DNA of 64,000 bases, from NCBI RefSeq assembly GCF_006539945.1, contig NZ_BJNZ01000021.1, positions 1 to 64,000 of the forward strand, read 5' to 3'. Made by a program: the position numbers and the translations under genes. The notes beneath the pieces are model-generated. The model was given only the letters and a program-made list of their open reading frames with translations. It was not told the DNA's origin and searched no databases. Source of the DNA: Cellulosimicrobium cellulans (GTDB lineage Bacteria > Actinomycetota > Actinomycetes > Actinomycetales > Cellulomonadaceae). Positions 43,406 through 51,662 of the stretch are shown one piece after another; the first letter of the stretch is position 1; each line of letters starts with the position of its first letter.

Positions 43406-43573
43406 GGCGCACCCCCGGCGTCGCGGCGACCGTTCACGCCACCACCCCTCTCAGCCGGACACCGAGGCGAGCATATCGACGCCGACGGCACCGGAGCCGT
43501 GGCGGCGGGACCGCGTGGTCGCCCGGCCCGGGTGAATTCGCCACGAACCCGCGGTGACGGCCCGTCGCTGACC

Positions 43574-43579
43574 TAGGGT
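43574..43579 (+). promoter_or_regulatory. TAGGGT -10 box, leaderless start
   Basis: TAGGGT, then 6 nt, then GTG 43586. A GGGTGAA motif lies at 43530 and GGTGAC at 43553 in the same 180-bp divergent gap. Confidence 0.5.
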
Positions 43580-43585
43580 TTGGCT

Positions 43586-45880
43586 GTGGAGCCGACGCCT
43601 GCGCTGCCCCGGGGGACGCGCGTCCTCGATCTCGGCGCGCGTGACGCCGCCGTCGCCGCCGACCTTCGCGCCGCCGGCCTCGACCGCTACCTCGGCCTCG
43701 TCGACCCCGGGCACCTCGCGACGGCCCGCCGTGCGGCCGGCGACCTGGCCGACAGGCTCCACCCCGTGCCGGCACCCGACGTGGCGGCCCGCTGCTCGAC
43801 GGACCTGCTGATCCTGCGCACCGACCACGCACGCGTCCTGTGGACGGTGCGCGACCTCGGCCACCTGCGCTACCTCGCGGTCGAGCGCGGCGCCGGGCTC
43901 TCGGGTCTGGAGGCGCGCCTGGCCGTCCTCGTCGGCCGGGCGGGTGGTCGCCTCTCCTCGCTCGGGCGGTTCGTCTGGGGTGGTCGTGCCTTCGACCTGT
44001 TCCGCCTGCCACCGCCGCACGGTCCGGCCCCGCGGACCTACTTCTCCCCCGCCTGGGGTGCCTCCGGCCTCGCGACCCGGCTCAAGGAGGCGGGGCTGCG
44101 ATACGCGGTCCTGCGCTGGTTCGAGTCGCTCCCGGTGATCGAGCCCGGGGAGGACCTCGACGTCCTCGTCGCGGACGACGACGTCGACGCGCTGCGCGGG
44201 ATCCTCGAGTCGGAGCCGGGGACGATGCCCGTGGACCTCTACAGCGTGTCCGGGCTCGCGGCGTCGGACTACCAGGGGGCGGCCTACTATCCCCCGGCCC
44301 TCGCCGAGCAGGTCCTCGACCGGGCCGTGGTGCACGAGAGCGGGTTCCTCGTGCCGTCGCCGGAGGACCACCTGCACTCGCTCGCGTACCACGCGGTCTA
44401 TCACAAGGGCCGCCGCTCGGGCCTTCCCTCGCGCGGGCTGGGACCGGCCGAGCCGGCGCCCGAGCACGACTATCCCGCGGAGCTCCGGCGGCTCGCGCAG
44501 GCACAGGGGGTCACGCTCGACCCCTGGTACGAGGACGTGGACGGCTACCTCGCGTCCGTCGGGTGGCGGCCGCCGACCGACGCGCTGCGGCGCCTGTCGG
44601 CCGGGAACGCGTGGGCGCGGGGTCTGCTCGCGTCCGACCACGACGCCCGGCTCGGCGACGCGGAGCTCGCCGTGTTCCTCGTGCGCGAGGCGACCCTCGC
44701 CGTCGTCCCGGCGGAGCAGGTCGAGGCGGTGCTCGACCGCTTCGGCTTCGACGTGCTGCTGGCCACGGACCTCGACCCCACGGCCCGGGAGCGCGCGGCC
44801 ACCGCGCTGCGCGGCGGCAACTGGGGACGCGGGCCCTTCCCCCGCAGCGGGGGCGAGCCCGTGCGCATGGTCGTCGCCCTCCACTACGCGCCGGAGGAGC
44901 CCTACGACTGGCTGCGCGAGCGCTACCCGCACCTGACCAACGCCGAGACGTTCGAGGCGAAGTCGGAGGTCCGTCGGCTCGTCGAGCAGCGCGTGCCGGA
45001 GCCCGACCGGTTCAACCCCCTGCACTCGTCGGACAGCACCGCCGAGGCGTGGGAGTACCTCGACGTGATCGCGCCCGACGCCGTCGGGACCGTCCGGGCC
45101 GAGGCCGAGCGGCGCGCCGCGCAGCACGTGGCACCGCCCGGCACGGTCCGCACGCTCAGCGTCGGCCGGCGCGCGCGCGTCGACGTGGTCGCGGGCACGG
45201 ACGGCCTCGTCGTCCGGAAGACGTTCGCCCCGCCGTTCACCCGGTTCCTCGACCGCGAGCTCACCGCCCTCCGCGAGCTCGGGGGCCGCGTCCCCGCGGT
45301 CCCCCCGCTCGTCGACGCCGGCCCCGACTGGTTCGCGTGCCCCTGCTACGAGGACACCCTCGGCGCCGCCCGGTCGAGGACGGGCCTGCTCCCCCTCGCG
45401 GTCGTGCGCAGCATGGTCGACGTCCTGCGCGAGCTCCACGGTCTCGGGTACGACCTGGTGGACGCGAAGCCCGGCAACTTCGTCCTCGACCCCACGCACG
45501 GGCTCAAGGTCGTCGACTTCGAGTTCCTCCACCGGTACGACGACGAGCCGCCCCCCTTCGCGCGGACCGTCGGGCTCGTGGGCCCCGGTCCCGAGTTCCC
45601 CGGGGACGTCCCGGTGGGCGAGATGGGCTACGACGCGCGCTGGCTCGCCGCGACCGGCCTGCCTCTCGACGTGCTCGTCGACGGGTCGGTCGTCACCCAG
45701 CACCTGGCTCGGGCGCGGTACCGCCTGCGGCTGCTGACCGTCCTGCCCGGGTCACCGCCGCGGCGCGTCGCACGCCGGGCGCGCGCGACCGCGCGGCACG
45801 CCCGGTGGCTCGCCACCTCCCGGTACACCGAGTGGGCCCGACGTCGTGCCACGTCCGGGCGTGAGACAGGAGCACGATGA
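43586..45880 (+). CDS. Multidomain methyltransferase-like / nucleotidyltransferase-like / kinase protein
   Basis: 764 residues, four apparent regions. (1) ~1-135: a Rossmann methyltransferase-like domain with motif I as VLDLGARD (the usual G-x-G is lost). (2) ~150-260: nucleotidyltransferase-like, with LRWFESLPVIEPGEDLDVLVADDD. (3) ~425-500: contains NPLHSSDSTAEA (His ~480), which matches the nucleoside-diphosphate-kinase active-site motif N-x-x-H-x-S-D-S. (4) ~520-700: a protein-kinase-like domain with Lys 545 (VVRKTF), catalytic loop DLVDAKPGN (Asp 626, Lys 628, Asn 631) and VVDFEF (Asp 644). The domain mix recalls WbdD, the O9a chain-capping kinase/methyltransferase. GTG 43586 is 6 nt after TAGGGT. 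It starts an operon with a GT2 and a second methyltransferase-kinase fusion. The specific reaction is unknown. Confidence 0.8.
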   Translation: MEPTPALPRGTRVLDLGARDAAVAADLRAAGLDRYLGLVDPGHLATARRAAGDLADRLHPVPAPDVAARCSTDLLILRTDHARVLWTVRDLGHLRYLAVERGAGLSGLEARLAVLVGRAGGRLSSLGRFVWGGRAFDLFRLPPPHGPAPRTYFSPAWGASGLATRLKEAGLRYAVLRWFESLPVIEPGEDLDVLVADDDVDALRGILESEPGTMPVDLYSVSGLAASDYQGAAYYPPALAEQVLDRAVVHESGFLVPSPEDHLHSLAYHAVYHKGRRSGLPSRGLGPAEPAPEHDYPAELRRLAQAQGVTLDPWYEDVDGYLASVGWRPPTDALRRLSAGNAWARGLLASDHDARLGDAELAVFLVREATLAVVPAEQVEAVLDRFGFDVLLATDLDPTARERAATALRGGNWGRGPFPRSGGEPVRMVVALHYAPEEPYDWLRERYPHLTNAETFEAKSEVRRLVEQRVPEPDRFNPLHSSDSTAEAWEYLDVIAPDAVGTVRAEAERRAAQHVAPPGTVRTLSVGRRARVDVVAGTDGLVVRKTFAPPFTRFLDRELTALRELGGRVPAVPPLVDAGPDWFACPCYEDTLGAARSRTGLLPLAVVRSMVDVLRELHGLGYDLVDAKPGNFVLDPTHGLKVVDFEFLHRYDDEPPPFARTVGLVGPGPEFPGDVPVGEMGYDARWLAATGLPLDVLVDGSVVTQHLARARYRLRLLTVLPGSPPRRVARRARATARHARWLATSRYTEWARRRATSGRETGAR

Positions 45881-46827
45881 CCCTCCCCGACCCCGCCGCG
45901 CCGTCCGCCGGACCGCGGCACCCCACCGTCACCGTGGTCGTACCCGTCTACAACGACGTCGCGCGACTGCGGACCTGCCTCGCGGCCCTCGCCGCCCAGG
46001 ACTACCCCGCCGACCGGTTCGACGTCGTCGTCGCGGACAACGCGTCCACCGAGGACCTGCGGCCCGCGCTCCCCGCCGGCGACGGACGGTTCACCCTCGT
46101 CCTCGAGCCACGGCGCGGGTCGTACGTCGCGCGGAACACGGCGGCGCGACGGGCGACGGGCGAGGTGCTCGCGTTCACCGACGGGGACTGCATCCCGCGC
46201 CCGGACTGGCTCTCGCGGGCGGTCGCCGCGCTCACCGTCGACGACCCGCCCGACGCCGTCGGCGGCGACATCAACATCCTCTTCCGCGACGGGTCGCGCC
46301 CGACGACCGGCCCCGAGCTGTACGAGACGGTCGAGGGCTTCGACCAGGAGCGCTTCGTGACCGTGACGCACTTCGCGGCGACCGCGAACCTCGTCGTGCC
46401 GCGGGCGACGTTCGAGCGTGTCGGCGACTTCAACGCGGCGCTGAAGTCGGGGGGCGACCTCGAGTGGGGCCGCCGGCTGCAGGAGCTCGGCGGACGGCTC
46501 GACTTCGCCGCGGACGCGGTCGTCGACCACCCGTCGCGACCGTCCTGGCGCGACCTCACGCACAAGACCGTCCGGATCACGCACGGCCTCGTCGACCTGA
46601 CCGAGAACCCGGAGACCGCGGGCTTCGCGCGCGACAGCTGGCACAACACGAAGCAGACGTTCACGGTGTGGATCCGCATCTGGCAGGCGCCGTGGCCCGA
46701 GGAGCGGGGCGCGAAGCTGCGGTTCGCCGCGGCGCGCAGCTATGCGGGCCTGCTGGAGCTGGGCGTCCGCGCACGACGGCGCCTCACCGACCGGGCACGG
46801 GCCCGGCGCGCCGGGGCGAGCGGGTGA
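45877..46827 (+). CDS. GT2-family glycosyltransferase
   Basis: 316 residues. TVTVVVPVYNDVARLRTCLAAL (nucleotide fold), FTDGDCIPRPDW (D-x-D-type motif, ~105), FAATANLVVPRATFERVGDF (acceptor), and GDLEWGRRLQELGGRLDF (base region). ATGA overlap with the preceding multidomain gene and GTGA overlap with the next fusion place it between the two putative capping proteins, so its sugar may be the one they modify (inference). Confidence 0.9.
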   Translation: MTLPDPAAPSAGPRHPTVTVVVPVYNDVARLRTCLAALAAQDYPADRFDVVVADNASTEDLRPALPAGDGRFTLVLEPRRGSYVARNTAARRATGEVLAFTDGDCIPRPDWLSRAVAALTVDDPPDAVGGDINILFRDGSRPTTGPELYETVEGFDQERFVTVTHFAATANLVVPRATFERVGDFNAALKSGGDLEWGRRLQELGGRLDFAADAVVDHPSRPSWRDLTHKTVRITHGLVDLTENPETAGFARDSWHNTKQTFTVWIRIWQAPWPEERGAKLRFAAARSYAGLLELGVRARRRLTDRARARRAGASG

Positions 46828-48527
46828 CGGACGACGTCGGCATCGTCCGACGCGCGGACGCGGACCGCCCCTGGCGCGAGGTGCCCGAGCACGTGCGACG
46901 CACGGTGCGCTCCGCGACGAGCGTCGACCTCGTGATCGACGCGATGACCGACGCGGAGTCGCCCTGGCCGGTCGAGCTCCAGCGCCGCCTCCTCCACCCC
47001 GCGTCGGGCGGCCCGGCCGTCCTCGTCCCGCGCGCGGGCGGGCGCGGCCTCGTCCTGGGCGGCGAGCGGCACGCCCTGGCGCCCGCGCTGCGCTTCCTGG
47101 GTCTCGACGTCGCACGGGCGGACTGGGTCGGCGACCGGCTGCGCTTCCAGCAGCTCGCCCACCCGGTGACCGGCGCGGCGGCCGTGCACGTGGGTCTCCC
47201 CGCCCGCCTCCCGTTCCCCGACGCGACTTTCGACCTCGTCTGGGTCGACCTGGACGAGGTGCTCGCGCTGGTCGGGGTCCGCACGTCCGCGCGCGTCCTG
47301 GGCGAGGTCGAGCGGGTCCTGGCACCCGGGGGGAGGGTCGTCGCCGACGTGCGGCACCGCGGGCGGCGCGCCGTCGACGCGGCCCGGCGGCGCACGGCCC
47401 AGTCCGCAGGCGTGGCCGCGGACGTCGTGCCCGTACGGCTCCTCCTCGCACGTGCGGGGCTCGTCCCGACCGGACGGCACGCCCTCCTCCCTGACCGCGC
47501 CGACTGGTCCCGCCTCGTCCCCGCCGCCCGGCTGCGGGACGAGCTCGCCACCACCGACCTCAGGACGGGGGGACGCCGGGCGGTGGCCCGCACGCTCCGC
47601 GCCCTGGGTGGGTCGGGCGTGCTGGCGCCGGACGCCGTCGTGCTCGCCCGGCGCCGTGGCGACGCCGCTCGCGACGTCACCCCGGACGTGACGACCCTCG
47701 CCGAACGGGTGGCGAGGTCTGACCGACCCGTCGTCGGGGCGCTGTCCGACGCCCGGGTCTCCGTGCGCGGACAGCGGTTCGTCAAGGTCCCGCTGTCCGC
47801 GGACCAGCAGGAGGCCCTCGGTCGGGAGGTCGCGGCGACCCACGAGGCGGCCACGACGGGGTTCGGCCCCCTCGTGCTCGACGAGGTCGCGACGTCGTCG
47901 CACGACGGCGTCCGGGTCGCCGACGCGCCGCTGCTCCGCGCCCGATCCGTCGCCCTCGACGAGGCCGAGGCCGTCCTGGCCCGGGCGCTGCGGGGCGTGA
48001 CGGTGCCGGACGAGCGCCGCCCGCTCCGGACGACGGCCGCCTGGCGGCGTCTCGAGTCCGCTCGGGGCGAGCAGGACTGCGTCGAGATCGGCGCCGCGAG
48101 CCTGCGGGACAGGGTCCTGCGGACGTACGGCGCCCTGCTCGTCCCCGTCGGCCCGACCCACGGCGACCTCCACCCGGACAACGTCCTCGTGACCGCCCAG
48201 GGCTCGGCACGCCTCGTCGACTGGAACCGCTTCGAGCCCGACAACCCGCTCGTGCTCGACGCGGCGTACGCGGCGTGCCAGGTCGACCTGGCACGGACCG
48301 GGTCGGGGCTGGCCGAGGCCGTCCGCCGGCTCGCGGCCGACGAGCTCGCCGGCCCGCTCGCGACGATCGCGTCCTCCCGGCGCGGCGAGCTCACGCTCGC
48401 CCAGGTCGCCACGCTCGTCGTCCTGGACCGGGTCGTCTCCTACAGCCTCCCGCGCCGGCGGTACAAGCCATGGACGTTGTCCACGATGCGTGCGGCGGTC
48501 GCCACGGTCCACGCTCTCGCGGGCTGA
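46824..48527 (+). CDS. Methyltransferase-like plus APH-type kinase fusion
   Basis: 567 residues. The N-terminal ~240 residues carry the class-I methyltransferase pattern LPFPDATFDLVWVDLDEVL and VLAPGGRVVADV, but the first Gly-rich SAM loop is hard to see. The C-terminal ~270 residues are aminoglycoside-phosphotransferase-like: a candidate Lys in RFVKVPL, catalytic loop GPTHGDLHPDNVL (His 446, Asp 448) and LVDWNRF (Asp 466). With the upstream multidomain protein it makes a second methyltransferase-kinase arrangement in one operon. GTG 46824 overlaps the previous stop. A role in methylating or phosphorylating the glycan end, as WbdD does, is inference. Confidence 0.82.
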   Translation: MTDDVGIVRRADADRPWREVPEHVRRTVRSATSVDLVIDAMTDAESPWPVELQRRLLHPASGGPAVLVPRAGGRGLVLGGERHALAPALRFLGLDVARADWVGDRLRFQQLAHPVTGAAAVHVGLPARLPFPDATFDLVWVDLDEVLALVGVRTSARVLGEVERVLAPGGRVVADVRHRGRRAVDAARRRTAQSAGVAADVVPVRLLLARAGLVPTGRHALLPDRADWSRLVPAARLRDELATTDLRTGGRRAVARTLRALGGSGVLAPDAVVLARRRGDAARDVTPDVTTLAERVARSDRPVVGALSDARVSVRGQRFVKVPLSADQQEALGREVAATHEAATTGFGPLVLDEVATSSHDGVRVADAPLLRARSVALDEAEAVLARALRGVTVPDERRPLRTTAAWRRLESARGEQDCVEIGAASLRDRVLRTYGALLVPVGPTHGDLHPDNVLVTAQGSARLVDWNRFEPDNPLVLDAAYAACQVDLARTGSGLAEAVRRLAADELAGPLATIASSRRGELTLAQVATLVVLDRVVSYSLPRRRYKPWTLSTMRAAVATVHALAG

Positions 48528-48539
48528 GTCCCGGCGGTC

Positions 48540-49493
48540 TCACGCGCGCGACGTGCGCCGCACCCCGGCCCAGGCCCGGCGGACCGGCGCGCCGGGCGCG
48601 AACCGGACCGCCCAGGCCACCTCACCGAGCGCGGCAGCGGGCCGGCGCCGGCGGAGCGCGGAGCGCGCGGCACGACCGGCGCTCCACCACGCGAACCGCT
48701 CGTTGGCGGCGAGGCGGTCGTCGTACGCGTCGACGAGATCCCGCCGCCCTGCCGCGAGCGCGTCGCCCCGGTGGCGGCGCAGGATCGTGCGCAGGCTGGT
48801 CGCCAGGTCGCGGTGCGAGCGCGTCGTGTTCGTCGCGTGGTGGCGGTAGTCCACGAGGACCTCGTCGACGAACGCGAACGGTCCCCGCGCGGCGGCCCGG
48901 AGGACGAGATCCATGTCCTCGCCCTGCCGGTACTCCGGGTCGAAGCCGCCGACGGAGTCGAACGTCTCCCGGCGGATCACGAGGTTCGGGAGCATGACGC
49001 CCGGTCCACGGATCACGGCGCGCTGGTCGTCGGCCGCCCGCTGGTCCGCGGCGACGAGCTCCGCGCCGTCGGCGTCGATCGTGCGCATCCCGCAATAGCT
49101 CACCACGGCGCCCGGCCGTGCGGACATGACCTCGACGTGCCGCCGCAGCCGGTCCGGGTGCCAGCGGTCGTCGTCGTCGAGGAACGCCACCAGCTCGCCG
49201 GACGTCTCCGCGACCCCGGCGTTGCGCGCCGCGGACACGCCCGCGGGCGCTCGCCGCACCACGCGGGGGCGCGGGGACGCGACGTCCCGCGCCACGTCCT
49301 CGACGATCCGGAGCAGGTCCGCGGGCTCGGGAGAGCCGTCGTCGACGACGACGAGCTCGGCGGCGGGGTGCGACTGCGCGAGGACGGACGCGAGCGCCTC
49401 CGCGAGGAACGGCCCGCCGCGGTTCGTCGCGACGACGACGCTCACGCTCGGGAGGGCGGTGCCGTCCCCGTCCGTCCGCCGGACCTCGCCCAC
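48540..49493 (-). CDS. GT2-family glycosyltransferase
   Basis: 317 residues: VSVVVATNRGGPFLAEALASVL, VVDDGSPEPADL, FLDDDDRWHPDRL (metal), PNLVIRRETFDSVGGFDPEYRQGEDMDLVLRAA (acceptor and base). GTG 49493 has GGAGGAG five bases upstream. It is on the opposite strand to its neighbours, with only 12 bp between its stop and the stop of the kinase fusion, and is divergent from the GT4-GT2 fusion. Confidence 0.9.
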   Translation of the reverse strand: MGEVRRTDGDGTALPSVSVVVATNRGGPFLAEALASVLAQSHPAAELVVVDDGSPEPADLLRIVEDVARDVASPRPRVVRRAPAGVSAARNAGVAETSGELVAFLDDDDRWHPDRLRRHVEVMSARPGAVVSYCGMRTIDADGAELVAADQRAADDQRAVIRGPGVMLPNLVIRRETFDSVGGFDPEYRQGEDMDLVLRAAARGPFAFVDEVLVDYRHHATNTTRSHRDLATSLRTILRRHRGDALAAGRRDLVDAYDDRLAANERFAWWSAGRAARSALRRRRPAAALGEVAWAVRFAPGAPVRRAWAGVRRTSRA

Positions 49494-49628
49494 GTCGCTC
49501 CTCCGTGTCTTCGCCGTGTCCCCGCCGTGTCGCCGTCCTGCGCGGCCACCGCACCCGGCCGCGGACGGATGGGGTGAAATCGGCGGATTCCCGCGGGATC
49601 CGTGGCCCGCTGGGGGACAATCTCCCAC

Positions 49629-51662
49629 ATGAGGGTCCTCCGCGTCTCGCACAGCGCCGTGGTCGACGCCTGGCGCGAGCGCGAGCGAGAGCTGCGCGCG
49701 CGCGGGGTCGACGTCCGGCTGCTCTCGGCGCGCGCGTGGGACGAGGGCGGCGCGACCGTCCGCCTCGTGCCCCGCCCGGGCGAGCCGGTGCGGGGCGTGC
49801 GGACGCTCGGGTCGCACCCGGCGCTCTTCCTCTACGACCCCGTCCTCCTGTGGCGCGCGCTCGGGCAGGAGTGGGACGTGCTGGACGTGCACGAGGAGCC
49901 CTTCGCGCTCGCGACGGCGGAGGTCCTCCTGCTGCGCCGCCTGCGCGCGGTCGTGTCGCGTCGGCCCGCCCCGCCGTACCTCCTCTACTCGGCGCAGAAC
50001 CTCGACAAGCGCTACCCGTGGCCGTTCCGGTGGTTCGAGGCGCGCGCGCTGCGCGGCGCCGCGGCCGTGTCGGTCTGCAACGACGAGGCCGGCAGGATCG
50101 TCCGGGCCAAGGGCGCCCGGGGACGCGTGGAGACGGTCCCGCTGGGCGTCGACCCGGCGGTCTTCGCGCCCTCGCCCGACCATCCGTCGGACGATGCGTC
50201 CGACGTCACGCGCCCGGGACGCGGCACGGCCCGCCTCCGCGTGGGGTACGCGGGGCGGCTCGCGCACCACAAGGGCGTCGACGTGCTCCTCGCAGCGGTC
50301 GCGGACGACGACCGGCTCGACCTCGTCGTCGCGGGCGACGGCCCGGACCGCGCGGCGCTCGAGGAGGCGGCCCGCCCGCTCGGCGGTCGGGTCCGGTTCG
50401 TCGGCGCGCTCGGGGGCGACGACCTCGTCGCGTTCTACCGCTCCCTCGACGCCCTCGCCGTCCCGTCGCGCGAGACGGCCGGGTGGGTCGAGCAGTTCGG
50501 CCGGGTCGCGGTCGAGGCCATGGCGTGCGGCGTCCCGGTCGTGGCGAGCCGCACCGGCGCCCTGCCCGACGTCGTCGGCGGCGCGGGCCTGCTCGTGGCC
50601 CCCGAGGACCCCGCGGCCCTGAGCGCCGCGCTCGCGCGCGTCCGCGACGAGGACGGCCTGGCAGACCGGCTGCGCGTCGCGGGCGCCGAGCGCGCGGCAG
50701 CCTGCTCGTGGGCCGAGGTCGCCCGCCGCTACGAGGAGCTCTATCTCACCGGGACCGGCGAAGGTCCCGGCCCGACGCGCGCGCAGGCGACCGACGGAGG
50801 CGACCCCTCCGCCGCCGTACCGCCCGAGGTCGTCGTCGTCGCCTACGGAGCACCCGCGATGGTGCGCGACGCGCTCGCCCCGCTCGCCGGGAAGTTCCCG
50901 ATCACGGTCGTCGACAACTCGTCGTTGCCCGAGATCCGGGAGATCACCGAGCTCGCGGGCGGACGCTACCTCGACCCCGGCCGCAACGGCGGGTTCGCGG
51001 CAGGGGTCAACCACGCGCTCGCCCACCGTCAGGTGCCGGGCGCCGACGTCCTGCTGCTCAACCCGGACGCCGTCGTGACGCCCGAGGACGTCCAGACCCT
51101 CCACCGCGCGCTCCACGCCGCCCCGGGGATCGCGAGCGTAGGGCCGGAGCAGGTCGACGACGACGGCGTCCGGGCGCGCGTGATCTGGCCGTTCCCGTCC
51201 CCGGGGGCCACGTGGGTCGAGGCCGTCGGGCTCGCGCGGCTGCGTCGGACCCCGGCGGAGCGCTCGTTCGTCATCGGCTCGGTGCTGCTGCTCAACGCCG
51301 CCGCGGTGGACGACGTGGGGGGCTTCGACGAGCGCTTCTTCCTCTACGCGGAGGAGACCGACTGGGCGTACCGCGCCGTGCGGTCCGGGTGGCGGCACGC
51401 CCTCGTGCCCGAGGCGCACGCGCTGCACCTCGGCGGGGCGACGAGCAGCGACCCGACCCGCCGGGAGACGCACTTCCACGCGTCGCAGGAGCGCTACCTG
51501 CGCAAGCACCACGGCCGCGCGGGCTGGGCGCTCGCGCGCACCGGGGCCGTGCTCGGGGCGGCGGCCCGCTCCGTCGCGCTGCGCGGCGACGGGCGCGAGT
51601 CGGCGCGTCGTCGCCTCCGGCTCTACCTCACGGGGCCCGTCCGCGCGGAGTCGGCGCTGTGA
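49629..51662 (+). CDS. Bifunctional GT4-GT2 glycosyltransferase fusion
   Basis: 677 residues holding two enzymes. Residues ~1-375 are GT-B (GT4): VGYAGRLAHHKGVDVLLAAV and ETAGWVEQFGRVAVEAMACGVPVVAS with the E-x7-E motif. Residues ~400-660 are GT-A (GT2, rhamnosyltransferase-like): DNSSLPEIREI, LDPGRNGGFAAGVN, LLLNPDAVV (metal), FDERFFLYAEETDWAYRA. One polypeptide could add two successive sugars. ATG 49629 is 7 nt from GACAAT, again leaderless-like, and no ribosome binding site is seen. A GGGTGAAA motif lies at 49572. Confidence 0.92.
   Translation: MRVLRVSHSAVVDAWRERERELRARGVDVRLLSARAWDEGGATVRLVPRPGEPVRGVRTLGSHPALFLYDPVLLWRALGQEWDVLDVHEEPFALATAEVLLLRRLRAVVSRRPAPPYLLYSAQNLDKRYPWPFRWFEARALRGAAAVSVCNDEAGRIVRAKGARGRVETVPLGVDPAVFAPSPDHPSDDASDVTRPGRGTARLRVGYAGRLAHHKGVDVLLAAVADDDRLDLVVAGDGPDRAALEEAARPLGGRVRFVGALGGDDLVAFYRSLDALAVPSRETAGWVEQFGRVAVEAMACGVPVVASRTGALPDVVGGAGLLVAPEDPAALSAALARVRDEDGLADRLRVAGAERAAACSWAEVARRYEELYLTGTGEGPGPTRAQATDGGDPSAAVPPEVVVVAYGAPAMVRDALAPLAGKFPITVVDNSSLPEIREITELAGGRYLDPGRNGGFAAGVNHALAHRQVPGADVLLLNPDAVVTPEDVQTLHRALHAAPGIASVGPEQVDDDGVRARVIWPFPSPGATWVEAVGLARLRRTPAERSFVIGSVLLLNAAAVDDVGGFDERFFLYAEETDWAYRAVRSGWRHALVPEAHALHLGGATSSDPTRRETHFHASQERYLRKHHGRAGWALARTGAVLGAAARSVALRGDGRESARRRLRLYLTGPVRAESAL

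Noticed and set aside
43580-43585. TTG 43580 as the start of the multidomain protein
   Set aside because: GTG 43586 lies at the 6-nt leaderless distance from TAGGGT; TTG would fall directly against the -10 box.
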